A stretch of DNA of 64,000 nt from Gemmatimonadota bacterium (lineage in GTDB: Bacteria; Gemmatimonadota; Gemmatimonadetes; Gemmatimonadales; Gemmatimonadaceae). Below, piece after piece: positions 7,942 to 15,828 of this stretch. Under the pieces are notes generated by a model. That model was given only the letters and a program-made list of their open reading frames with translations, searched no databases and was not told the origin of the DNA. A program made the translations under genes and the position numbers. Where the stretch lies: the NCBI GenBank assembly GCA_040388625.1, contig JAZKBK010000006.1, positions 606,702-670,701 on the forward strand, given 5' to 3'. The stretch's first letter is position 1, and each line of letters begins with the position of its first letter.

Positions 7942-8781
7942 TCAACGTCCCTCGAATTTCGGTTCGCGCTTCTCGGTGAACGCGCTGATCGCTTCCGCAA
8001 AATCACGCGATTGCATGAACGTCGCGTTCCAGAGCGCGGTGTAATGGAGACTCTCACGCACGCCGGCGTGCGCACGCTCGTTCATGACGCGTTTGACGCC
8101 CTGCACAGTGAGCGGCGGGTTGGCCGCGATGCGCGTCGCAATGGCGACCGCGTGCTGCAGCGCGGCTTCCGGCGTGTCATCGACGTGATTGACGAGGCCA
8201 AGTGCCGCAGCCTTCGCGGCGCCGAAATCCTCGCCCGTGAGACAGAGCTCGCGCGCCGCGCCCTCTCCGATGATCGCAGGAAGACGTTGCAGGCTTCCCA
8301 TGTCCTCGACGATTCCCATACGCACAGCGCGCACAGAAAATGTCGCCTCGCTCGAGCACACGCGCACATCTGCCGCGCAGATTACATCGATGCCGGCACC
8401 GACGCACCATCCGGAAATGCTCGCTACGACGGGTTTCCTGCACGACATGAGCGAGATGATCGCGCGCTGCATCGTCGTGAGTTGATCCAGAAAGCGGGTG
8501 CGCTCGGCCGCCATTGCGGGAGCTGCAAGTGCGTATCGAAGCTCCGATGTCATCGCAACGAGGTCGAGCCCGAACGTGAAGTTGCCGCCGGCGCCGCTCA
8601 GCACCACGGCCCGCACTTCGGGATCCGCATCGAGATCGTCGAATACACCGGGCGCCTCACGCCAGAAATCGGGGCCGAGCGCGTTGCCCTTGCCTGGTCC
8701 TTTCAATAGCACGTGGGCGATGTGATCCGACACGCTCACATCGAAAGCGAGATGAGAGCCGCGTTGCGCTGATGCCGTCAT
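7942..8781 (-). CDS. Crotonase-family protein, probable delta(3,5)-delta(2,4)-dienoyl-CoA isomerase
   Basis: Enoyl-CoA hydratase/isomerase superfamily, 279 residues. The oxyanion-hole segments are GNFTFGLDL and SGWCVGAGIDVICAADVR. In dienoyl-CoA isomerase (ECH1) the acidic trio is Asp, Glu, Asp. Here the Asp of CAADVR, the Glu of SSEATFS and the Asp of IVEDMGSLQRLP fall in the corresponding places, and MGSLQRLP resembles the ECH1 VGTLQRLP segment. The gene overlaps the end of the GNAT gene (ATGA) and is followed at once by the dienoyl-CoA reductase-like SDR. Both enzymes would act in the reductase-dependent route for odd-position double bonds. A generic enoyl-CoA hydratase remains the alternative. 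Confidence 0.85.
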   Translation of the reverse strand: MTASAQRGSHLAFDVSVSDHIAHVLLKGPGKGNALGPDFWREAPGVFDDLDADPEVRAVVLSGAGGNFTFGLDLVAMTSELRYALAAPAMAAERTRFLDQLTTMQRAIISLMSCRKPVVASISGWCVGAGIDVICAADVRVCSSEATFSVRAVRMGIVEDMGSLQRLPAIIGEGAARELCLTGEDFGAAKAAALGLVNHVDDTPEAALQHAVAIATRIAANPPLTVQGVKRVMNERAHAGVRESLHYTALWNATFMQSRDFAEAISAFTEKREPKFEGR

Positions 8782-9284
8782 GTGGTCTCCGTGTCGTCAC
8801 CCTGCGATGCGATTTGTGCAATTGTATCGACGCCGAACCGGTAATGTGTCCAGTCGTTCATCGGGAACCCACCCTGCTTCTCATAAAACCGGATCGCGTT
8901 GACGTTCCAGTTGAGCACCGACAGCTCCATGCGCCCGCATCCCGATTCCTGCGCAATCTTCGCCAGACGTCTGAAGAGCTGCAACCCGATCCCGCGAGCA
9001 CGCGCAGCGGGTCGTACGAAGAAATCCTCCAGATAAAGGCCGCGTCTGCCGGTCCATGTGGAGAAATTGAAGAAGTAGAGTGCGAAACCGTACGTCGCAT
9101 CATCACCCTCTGCCATTATCACGTGAGCGACTGCCCTCGGTCCGAACAGCGCGTCGTGCATCAGCTCCGGCGTCGCCACCGCGGCCGTCGGATCGCGTTC
9201 GTATTCGGCCAGTTCGCGGATCAGATCCAGGATCGTCGGGATGTCGGCCGGCAGTGCCGGCCGAAGACGCACACCACTCATCAT
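8778..9284 (-). CDS. GNAT-family N-acetyltransferase
   Basis: A 168-residue GCN5-related acetyltransferase. The acetyl-CoA-binding motif A is LEDFFVRPAARARGIGLQLFRRLA (RxxGxGxxL type), followed by GCGRMELSVLNWNVNAIRFYEKQG and a C-terminal FRFGVD-type strand. This arrangement resembles diamine/spermidine acetyltransferase-like GNATs (VLNWN, AIRFYE). The start at 9284 (MMSGVRLRPA) has a strong GAGGAGAAG ribosome site. The longer frame back to 9353 lacks one. It is the first gene of the operon with the two acyl-CoA enzymes, so the substrate could be metabolically related, but that is a guess. Confidence 0.85.
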   Translation of the reverse strand: MMSGVRLRPALPADIPTILDLIRELAEYERDPTAAVATPELMHDALFGPRAVAHVIMAEGDDATYGFALYFFNFSTWTGRRGLYLEDFFVRPAARARGIGLQLFRRLAKIAQESGCGRMELSVLNWNVNAIRFYEKQGGFPMNDWTHYRFGVDTIAQIASQGDDTETT

Positions 9285-9425
9285 GCTTCTCCTCTTTCGG
9301 GATGGCGCCGCGCACACCGACTGCACAGCGAGCACCTGGACTGTAATTTCCACCAGAGCTAAAGGTACGCAGGACGGACGGGAACCGCGCCTGCCAGCCG
9401 GAGCACACCTGACGAGGCTAACGCG

Positions 9426-9689
9426 ATGACGCTGTCGATCCGGAGCACGGTCCCGCTGGAGGCGCTGCTGATGATCTGCGCCGGCGCGTGTGCTTCATCT
9501 GGCGCCACACACGAGAGTGACGACCGCACCAGAGTGGCGGATGTCAACCAGATGGTCGTCGACGTGAACCTGCATCATGTCGAATCGGCCAGCGCGAAGG
9601 ATCCGATGGCGAGTGCACCGCCAGTGCGCTGCACGTCGACCGGTCGCTTCGAGCGCGAGCTTGCGAGTCTGGCCAGCGCGCCAGGATAA
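9426..9689 (+). CDS. Small putative lipoprotein
   Basis: An 87-residue frame beginning MTLSIRSTVPLEALLMICAG with a possible lipobox (ICAGAC). A GAGG lies 11 bases upstream. It sits alone between the divergent GNAT operon and the end of the DUF4097 operon. No family is recognised and the coding signal is modest, so it may be spurious. Confidence 0.35.
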   Translation: MTLSIRSTVPLEALLMICAGACASSGATHESDDRTRVADVNQMVVDVNLHHVESASAKDPMASAPPVRCTSTGRFERELASLASAPG

Positions 9690-9696
9690 AAGCAAA

Positions 9697-9724
9697 CGCG
9701 GACGGGCATCGCTGCCCGTCCGCG
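9697..9724 (-). terminator. Rho-independent terminator of the sigma/DUF4097 operon
   Basis: Perfect 11-bp stem CGCGGACGGGC / GCCCGTCCGCG with a 6-base loop. On the minus strand it is followed by TTTGCTTTTATC, so it serves the operon ending at 9746. Confidence 0.8.
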
Positions 9725-9745
9725 TCGGTTATCTCGCTGCGTAGG

Positions 9746-10600
9746 CTACTGCAGCGTTATCGATCCATTGACGGTGCTCGCACGCAGTTGCCGTCCACCG
9801 CTTCCCACGGTGCCCTCCGCATGCCTCCGGCGCCTGTCGAAATCCAGCGGGAACTTGCTGTCGATGGACCCGTTGAGCGTGCTGAGCCTGACGTCAGCAT
9901 TGAACGTGGATGGTGTGGTGATATCGATGCCACCGTTGACGGTGCTGAAGCGCATGTCGCCCGTGCCGGAGCTTCCCATGGATGCGGTGACCGACCCGTT
10001 TACAGTCTCACCCGACACGGTTCCGCCCCGCGTGTCGACATTCACATCCCCGTTTACAGTGCGAGCATTCACATCACCCGTCACCTGCGTAACGCGCACC
10101 GCGCCGTTGACAGTGTTTGCACGAACGTCGGAGCTGATACGCTCGACGGAAACGTCACCATTCACGGTGTTGCCGGCCGTGCGCACACCGGCTGGCACCT
10201 GCACCGAGATCTCCGCCGTCACGTTCCGCCTGCGATTGCCCTCGTTGTCGTTATTCCGACTCCCCCTCATGCCGTCGATGTCGCACGTGGCATCGTCGTT
10301 CCACATGGCGCAGATCGTGAGGTTATTCCCGTCGCGCACTACAGCATAGTGCACGGTGCGGGGATCACCGCCCGAGTGAACGTGCTTCACGGCCTGGACG
10401 TGCACACTGCCGTCCGAGCTTGCGGTGAAGCGCAGCGCTCCGTTGATGTTGAACAACTTGAGTGATCCGCCGCTCGCAAGCGCGCCGTCCCACTTCCACG
10501 TGGTTCCATCGCGTCCGAGATCCTGTTGCGCCATGAGCGGCGCGGCACCAACAGCTGCGGCACACGCCGCCGCCATGACGTACCTGGAAGTCCTGATCAT
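9746..10600 (-). CDS. DUF4097 beta-strand-repeat envelope protein
   Basis: A 284-residue exported protein with a signal peptide (MAAACAAAVGAAPLMAQQ). Regular short beta repeats of the form NTVNGDVSVERI, NTVNGAVRVTQV and RTVNGDVNVDTR follow, the DUF4097 pattern expected to form a right-handed beta-helix. A basic stretch RRRRHAEGTV lies near the end. Function of this family is unknown; a structural or signalling role at the envelope is possible. It overlaps the preceding DUF4097 gene by four bases and ends the operon headed by an ECF sigma factor, so is probably under that sigma factor's control. Confidence 0.85.
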   Translation of the reverse strand: MIRTSRYVMAAACAAAVGAAPLMAQQDLGRDGTTWKWDGALASGGSLKLFNINGALRFTASSDGSVHVQAVKHVHSGGDPRTVHYAVVRDGNNLTICAMWNDDATCDIDGMRGSRNNDNEGNRRRNVTAEISVQVPAGVRTAGNTVNGDVSVERISSDVRANTVNGAVRVTQVTGDVNARTVNGDVNVDTRGGTVSGETVNGSVTASMGSSGTGDMRFSTVNGGIDITTPSTFNADVRLSTLNGSIDSKFPLDFDRRRRHAEGTVGSGGRQLRASTVNGSITLQ

Positions 10601-11637
10601 TGGTTCACCTTTGAGATGTGTACGCTGCCGCTGAAAGTTTCTACTCGCACCCGTCCGCCACCACGGTTGATTACGAAGTCATAGTTGGTACTGTCGTCGT
10701 CCGGATCGCGGTTCTTTCGCCTTACGGCTCCGGGAAAGTCATTCGATACCGATCCGCTGAATGTTTCGACACTCAGAGTCGCCTCGGTGTTGCTCGCCAG
10801 CTTCAGTCTCGCGTCCCCCGAGTGCGTCTCGAAGTCATACCTTCCGGAGCTCGGTACGGATCCGGTAAAGTCGATGTCGCCGCTCACGGTTGTGACATGC
10901 ACCCGATCGCCCCGCACACCGGCCAGACTGATACCCCCGCTCACGGTCTCGGCGGTGACGGACCCTCCGACCCCCGTAAGCGAGACGCGCCCGCTGACGT
11001 TCTCGACGTGCGCATCGCTGACGACGTTTGAAACCGTTATGCGGCCCGATACGCCTTCGACGTTCACGGATGCGCCGAGGTCCCGAAGATCGATCGAGCC
11101 GCTGACGTTGTTCGCGTCGACCGCTCCACGCAGACCTGCGGCGTTGATGCTTCCGGATACCGCCGCCAGCGATGCCCGCGTTCCGCTCGGAACTGTGACG
11201 TCGTACGTGGCCGTTCCAAGGTCATCGCTGCGCCCGCGCCGGCTCCCGGACCTTGTCTGCTCCAGAGTCAGATGCGAGCTGCTCGCGTCGAGTTGCAACG
11301 AGGGCTCGCCAGTGGTACTCGCGACCACCCGCACCTGGTTCCTGTCCCAGGTAGAAACCTTCATCGTCCCCGAGACCAGCGAGAGATCGATGGTGCCGTT
11401 CGACGAGAACGGGAGCAGCGTGTCGATCTTCGCGACGCCGTGATCGCCGCCGAACCATCCCTGTGGTGGACGCGGCGCTCGCGGCGGCCGCGGCGCATCC
11501 GCCGGACTTGGCGGACTCGGCGGCGATGGCGGCGTGGGAACCTGGCCCCAGCACGGAACTGCGCCAATCGCGAACGCCGCTATCACGGCAGGGAGGACGA
11601 GTCGCTGCATTCGGATCTTCATGTGCGTGTTGCTCAT
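10597..11637 (-). CDS. DUF4097 beta-strand-repeat envelope protein
   Basis: Paralogue of the gene that follows it. The signal peptide is LVLPAVIAAFAIGAVPCWG, then a Pro-rich linker of PSPPSPPSP type. The beta repeats read AVSGSINAAGLRG, NVSGSIDLRDLG and EGVSGRITVSNV, each ~20 residues. The start at 11637 has a GAGAGAGGA ribosome site; the longer frame to 11733 runs into the preceding gene. Function unknown. The pairing with a sigma and anti-sigma gene suggests the product is an output of that stress circuit. Confidence 0.85.
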   Translation of the reverse strand: MSNTHMKIRMQRLVLPAVIAAFAIGAVPCWGQVPTPPSPPSPPSPADAPRPPRAPRPPQGWFGGDHGVAKIDTLLPFSSNGTIDLSLVSGTMKVSTWDRNQVRVVASTTGEPSLQLDASSSHLTLEQTRSGSRRGRSDDLGTATYDVTVPSGTRASLAAVSGSINAAGLRGAVDANNVSGSIDLRDLGASVNVEGVSGRITVSNVVSDAHVENVSGRVSLTGVGGSVTAETVSGGISLAGVRGDRVHVTTVSGDIDFTGSVPSSGRYDFETHSGDARLKLASNTEATLSVETFSGSVSNDFPGAVRRKNRDPDDDSTNYDFVINRGGGRVRVETFSGSVHISKVNQ

Positions 11638-11659
11638 ATACTCATTTCCTCTCTCGTCA

Positions 11660-12409
11660 TCACGCTGACGGAAGTAGTGCCGCAGCGCGCAACAACCCTG
11701 TCTTCTTGGCGAGCGTGCGGTCCAGCTGATCATTCAGGAGACGGCTGTTCGGGTCTTTCGCGAGCGCCGCCCTGGACTGGCTAATTGCTTCATCGATGAC
11801 GCGCAAATTCTGCTCGATCACTGCAACTGTAGATGGATTCAACTGCCCGCGCCGCGCATCCAGTGCCGCGCGCAGTGTCGTGATCTCGGAATCGTAGGTC
11901 TGCCGCATCGCATCGCCGTCGTTGTCGCCCTGGCGCGACGCGAGCTGCATCGCGGGGCGACTGTGCTGCGTGATCTTCGGCGAATCGTCCGCGGCGTGGA
12001 CCGCACCACTCCCAACCTGTGATTGTGTCGCGGCCATCTCACCCTGCTTCACGACATGTGATTGCGTGTCAGTGGTTGCGGGTACGATTGCAGGCGTGTT
12101 CGCAACGTTGCTCGCCACCGCACCGCCCTGCACGACGGATCGCGTGGTCAGTACGTACGTCACTCCCGCACTCGCGGCGATGAGCGCCGACGCGGCGATC
12201 AGCATCGGCACCCATCCGAACGACCTGCGGGCAGCTCGCGCCGGACGCGTCGCCATCGGAATGACGCGCGCCGATATGCGGCTCTCGATCGCCGGCCACA
12301 GATCGTGCTCCGGCACAATGCCCTGCAACAGCTCCGGGTTTTCCTCGAGATACTTCGCCACCGCGTCTCCAGCCTGCTCGTCATCCATGAGCGATTCTTC
12401 GTTCGTCAT
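11660..12409 (-). CDS. Membrane anti-sigma factor-like protein
   Basis: A 249-residue protein. The first ~65 residues are cytoplasmic (PEHDLWPAIESRISARV, a motif common in ECF anti-sigma proteins), followed by one membrane helix (MLIAASALIAASAGVTYVL) and a periplasmic helical part. The periplasmic segment IEQNLRVIDEAISQSRAALA is likely coiled-coil. No HxxxCxxC zinc finger is present. It overlaps the upstream sigma gene by four bases (ATGA), which is the main evidence that it is the cognate anti-sigma factor. Confidence 0.7.
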   Translation of the reverse strand: MTNEESLMDDEQAGDAVAKYLEENPELLQGIVPEHDLWPAIESRISARVIPMATRPARAARRSFGWVPMLIAASALIAASAGVTYVLTTRSVVQGGAVASNVANTPAIVPATTDTQSHVVKQGEMAATQSQVGSGAVHAADDSPKITQHSRPAMQLASRQGDNDGDAMRQTYDSEITTLRAALDARRGQLNPSTVAVIEQNLRVIDEAISQSRAALAKDPNSRLLNDQLDRTLAKKTGLLRAAALLPSA

Positions 12410-12990
12410 GCCAGTGCCTCCCTGAGAAGTCGCCGAGCGCGATGCAGTTGAGCCTTGCTTCCGCCTGCAGTGATGTCGAGCATCTCCGCGATCTCCTCGT
12501 GCTTGTATCCTTCAACGTCGTGCAGTGCGAACACCGCGCGGGCACCGGGTGGCAGCGCCGCTATCGCAACCGCGAGATCCATCTTCTCAGCATGATGCTC
12601 GCGCCTCACGATCGGCGGTGCCTCATCCAGTACGTCGTCGCTCTCGGTTCGAGCGCGATTGCGTCGTTCGCTTCGCTGGGCCTCCAACACGACGTTCACC
12701 GTCAATCGGTGAAGCCATGTCGAGAAGGCGGAGTCGCCGCGAAACTGCGGCAATCGCTCCCACGCCCGCACGAACGAATCCTGCGCCAGCTCCTCCGCGC
12801 GCATACGGTCACCACACATCCGCACACACACTGCGTACACACGATTCAAGTTGTCCCGGTACAGTCTCTCAAAGGCATGCCTATCCCCGCTGGCGGCGAG
12901 TCGTACATCCGGCTCGGCGGCCATGGGACTCATGGTGGGACTCGTGGTCGGACTCATGGTCTCGGGCGAGGTGGCAAGGGCTGTCTGCAT
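12406..12990 (-). CDS. ECF-family RNA polymerase sigma factor
   Basis: Region 2 is AFERLYRDNLNRVYAVC, EELAQDSFVRAWERLPQFRG and FSTWLHRLTVNVVLE. Region 4 is VFALHDVEGYKHEEIAEMLD with GGSKAQLHRARRLLR. The ATG at 12990 (MQTALATSPETM) is preceded by CCAGGACCG. A later ATG at 12924 would remove an odd MSPTTSPTMSP stretch. The frame reads open to 13233 but runs into repeated sequence. It heads the operon with the anti-sigma-like gene and two DUF4097 genes. Confidence 0.9.
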   Translation of the reverse strand: MQTALATSPETMSPTTSPTMSPMAAEPDVRLAASGDRHAFERLYRDNLNRVYAVCVRMCGDRMRAEELAQDSFVRAWERLPQFRGDSAFSTWLHRLTVNVVLEAQRSERRNRARTESDDVLDEAPPIVRREHHAEKMDLAVAIAALPPGARAVFALHDVEGYKHEEIAEMLDITAGGSKAQLHRARRLLREALA

Positions 12991-13049
12991 CGGTCCTGGC
13001 AATAAGACGGACCGGAGTGAAGGAAGGTTTGAATCCGTACGTGGATTCT

Positions 13050-13205
13050 GTAGGTGCGGGCTCCCGTGGCCGCCCGCTTTGATGCCGTGAACGATACGGT
13101 GGCTCCGGGGCAAAAGACACGGTGGGGCTGTAGGGGCGGGCCCCCGTGCCCGCCCGCCCTGATGCCGTGAACGATACGTTCGCTCCGTGGCAAAAGACAC
13201 GGTGC
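13050..13205. repeat. Tandem duplication of an ~80-base unit
   Basis: Two copies 80 bases apart (for example GATGCCGTGAACGATACG at 13081 and 13161, and CAAAAGACACGGTG in each). Each copy begins with a GC-rich palindrome of GGGCGGGCCC...GCCCGCC type. A third, inverted copy of that palindrome lies at 13303-13330. The block sits between the sigma gene and RNase D. Confidence 0.8.
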
Positions 13206-13333
13206 AATGTCGGAAAAACGTGGGGGACGTCAAAAAAACGTCGCGCGCCGGATATTGATTACGTCATACGGGTTCGACGTGGGCGGGGGCGTCGTCGTAC
13301 GGCGGGCAGGCACGGGGGCCTGCCCCTACGGGC

Positions 13334-13463
13334 GTCGTCATCGATGGGGGCGTCGGCGTCGCGACGTCGTCGTCATCGATCGGGGCGTGGGGATCGCGAC
13401 GACGACGTCGTCATCGATCGTGGCGTGGGGATCGCGACGACGACGTCGTCATCGATCGTGGCG
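13334..13463. repeat. 38-base tandem repeat array
   Basis: GTCGTCATCGAT recurs at 13334, 13369, 13407 and 13445. The last two intervals are exactly 38 bases and the first is 35. Between them stands GGGGATCGCGACGACGAC. The array ends just before the RNase D stop codon. It reads open in several frames, which explains spurious long frames here. Confidence 0.85.
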
Positions 13464-13466
13464 CCG

Positions 13467-14603
13467 TTATCCCCGCAACGCCGCCACGAAATCCGATCCC
13501 AACACCGACGCCTGCCAACGCCTGAGCTCCGGGATCTCCGCGAGCTCCTCGACGGCCTTTGGCTTCCGGCGCGCGACTGCTTCCATACGATCCCGCGCGC
13601 ACAGCACCCCGGGATCCAGCTTGAGCCGGGCGGCCGCGGCATCTCTGACTGATTTCAGCTTCGCGACGTTGGAATCGAAGTCGGGGTCGCGGTCCCAGCG
13701 CGCTGCCCGCGGGAACCGCGGAAGATCGGCCTCGGGAACCGCCAGCCCGCGCTGCACCGCATCCAGCAGATCCTGCGCGTGCCGCTCTACCACCCCGCGC
13801 GGGACGCCCTTGATCGCGGCGAGCTCCTCGCGCGTCCTGGGATGCACCCGCGCGATCTCGAACATCGCCTCACTGCCCATTACGCGGAACGTCGCGCGAT
13901 CGAGAGCCGCGGCGCGCTCGTCGCGCCATGCAACCAGCTCCTTGAGCACCGCGAGCTCGCGCCGCTTGAGATCGCGCGCGCCCTTGGTGCGCATGAAGCC
14001 CGTCGCAGGATCGTCCGGCGCGAACTGGATCGACTCGAGCCGCTCAAACTCCTCCTCCGCCCACGACATGCGACCGAGCGATTCCAGTCCAGTGCGCAAT
14101 TCGTCCCTCAAATCCAGCAGATAGCGCGTGTCCTGCGCGGCATAGTCGAGCATGCTCGACGTGAGGGGCCGCATCGACCAGTCAGCGCGCTGGTGCTGCT
14201 TGTCCAGCTTTACACTGAAGAACTTCTCCAGCAGCGCCGCTAGCCCGAACGCGGGAATCCCAAGCAACTGTGCCGCAATACGGGTGTCAAACACGTGCGT
14301 CGTATGCCAGCCGTAGTCCTGACGAAGCAGCCGGAGATCGTAGTCGGCGTCGTGGAAGATGACCTCCACTTCCCGATTCTCCATCAGCGCGCCAAGCTTG
14401 GGCAGCGCGCCAGCGTGCAACGGATCGATGATGGCACTATGATGCGGCGTGGAGAGCTGCAGCAGATAGATCCGATCGACGTAGCGATGGAAGCTCGCCC
14501 CTTCGGTATCCAGCGCGATTTCTCGGACGTCCGCAATGGAGTCCACGAAAAGGCCGGCTTTTTCTGCTGTGTCCAGGTAAACTGGCTGGTACGGATCTGC
14601 CAT
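13467..14603 (-). CDS. rnd: Ribonuclease D
   Basis: 3'-5' exoribonuclease of the DEDDy group that trims tRNA and other stable RNA precursors. Exo I is ALDTEGASF (D and E), Exo II is FHDADYDLRLL (D), and Exo III is LDYAAQDTRYLLDLR (Y...D). An HRDC domain follows (KRRELAVLKELVAWRDERA, IARVHPRTREELAAIKGV). 378 residues is normal for the family. It is transcribed divergently from the AI-2E-type permease, with only 13 bases between start codons. Confidence 0.92.
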   Translation of the reverse strand: MADPYQPVYLDTAEKAGLFVDSIADVREIALDTEGASFHRYVDRIYLLQLSTPHHSAIIDPLHAGALPKLGALMENREVEVIFHDADYDLRLLRQDYGWHTTHVFDTRIAAQLLGIPAFGLAALLEKFFSVKLDKQHQRADWSMRPLTSSMLDYAAQDTRYLLDLRDELRTGLESLGRMSWAEEEFERLESIQFAPDDPATGFMRTKGARDLKRRELAVLKELVAWRDERAAALDRATFRVMGSEAMFEIARVHPRTREELAAIKGVPRGVVERHAQDLLDAVQRGLAVPEADLPRFPRAARWDRDPDFDSNVAKLKSVRDAAAARLKLDPGVLCARDRMEAVARRKPKAVEELAEIPELRRWQASVLGSDFVAALRG

Positions 14604-14616
14604 ACCTCAATCTATC

Positions 14617-15819
14617 ATGACCTCAGAGCGATTCCCGCGTCCCACAGAGCGTCACCCAGGCTGGTTTACCCGTGACATAGCACGAGCAGCACTCGTAATC
14701 CTGCTCGTCGCGGTCAGCGGCTTCGTGATCTTCCGGGCTCACAATCTCATCTTCGTCGCCTACATCGGAGCGCTGCTCGGCATCGCGATCTCGGCAGGCG
14801 CAGCGAGATTGCGGCGATTCGGCATAGGACAGGGACTGGGCGCAGCCCTGATAGTGGCAGCCTCGGTCGCGCTGTTGATAGGCTTCGGCGCCTGGACAGG
14901 GCCAACGGTCCGGACCCAGTACCGCGAGCTCAAGCAGCGCCTCCCGGAAGCGTTCGTGAAGCTGGACAGATGGATCGGCCAGCGCCAGGGCGGCGTGGTC
15001 GGCTCATTGCTTACTGGCGAGGCGGACTCCACCCAAGTAGCGCCATTATCGCAGCAGCAACGTGACAGTATAGGCTTAAATGGCCCGCAAAGCGGTGATT
15101 CCCTGGTTCACCTCAGGGCGCTCAAGGAGCAGATCCTGGCCCGAAGCCCGGGTGCTTCGGGCTACGTTCTGCCGGTGCTCCACTCGACCGTCGAGGTCGC
15201 AGCCAGCATCATCATCATCTTTTTCCTGGCTGTTTACATAGGGGCCGACCCCAAGCTCTATCGCGGCGGGATAATCGCCCTGATTCCGCACAGCAAACGA
15301 GTACGCGGCGAACAGGTGCTGGAGGCGATAACGCTCGCCCTGCGCCGTTGGCTCGTCACTCAGCTCGTCGCAATGGTGGTCATGGGCGTGGTCGCGACCG
15401 CCGTGCTCACGGCGCTGCAGGTACGCGCTGCGGTACCGCTCGGGATCCTGTCCGGCCTGCTGCAGTTCGTCCCCATGGCGGGGCCCATCATCAGCGCGGT
15501 GCCGGCGATCGCGATGGGCTTTGTGGATTCGCCTGAGAAGGCTGCGGCCGTGCTGGTCGCCTTCTACATCATCCACTTCCTCGAGAGCCATCTGCTGATC
15601 CCGCTCCTCATGAAGGAGGGAGTGAACCTGCCGCCGGTTCTCACGGTGCTTACGCAGGCCGGAATGGCACTCGCGTTCGGTGTCATGGGGCTGTTCGTCG
15701 CCGTGCCACTGCTGGTCCTGGTAATGATTCTCGTGAAAATGCTGTACGTCGAGGATGTGATCGGCGATCCGACTCCGTTGCCGTTCGTCGCCGAGCCGCC
15801 ACCGCATCCGGATGCATGA
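14617..15819 (+). CDS. AI-2E-family (PerM/TqsA) transporter
   Basis: A 400-residue membrane protein with about eight helices in the AI-2E pattern. There are two N-terminal helices (LVILLVAVSGFVIF, FVAYIGALLGIAISAGAA), a third (GLGAALIVAASVALLIGFGA), a cytoplasmic segment, then a C-terminal cluster. Family motifs include GVVATAVLTALQVRAAVPLGILSGLLQFVPMAGP and a later IIHFLESHLLIPLLM. Family members export small molecules or act as Na+/H+ antiporters; the substrate here is unknown. Confidence 0.88.
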   Translation: MTSERFPRPTERHPGWFTRDIARAALVILLVAVSGFVIFRAHNLIFVAYIGALLGIAISAGAARLRRFGIGQGLGAALIVAASVALLIGFGAWTGPTVRTQYRELKQRLPEAFVKLDRWIGQRQGGVVGSLLTGEADSTQVAPLSQQQRDSIGLNGPQSGDSLVHLRALKEQILARSPGASGYVLPVLHSTVEVAASIIIIFFLAVYIGADPKLYRGGIIALIPHSKRVRGEQVLEAITLALRRWLVTQLVAMVVMGVVATAVLTALQVRAAVPLGILSGLLQFVPMAGPIISAVPAIAMGFVDSPEKAAAVLVAFYIIHFLESHLLIPLLMKEGVNLPPVLTVLTQAGMALAFGVMGLFVAVPLLVLVMILVKMLYVEDVIGDPTPLPFVAEPPPHPDA

Positions 15820-15828
15820 CAGGATAGG

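Noticed and set aside
9495-9695. 66-residue minus-strand frame upstream of the GNAT operon
   Set aside because: Runs through the terminator hairpin and has no ribosome site.
13207-14124. 305-residue plus-strand frame over repeats and RNase D
   Set aside because: Runs through tandem repeats and antisense to rnd; composition is Arg/Ser-rich shadow type.
14604-14616. Promoter in the 13-base rnd/AI-2E spacer
   Set aside because: Only TAGATT at -11 to -6 for rnd is near a -10; too weak to call.
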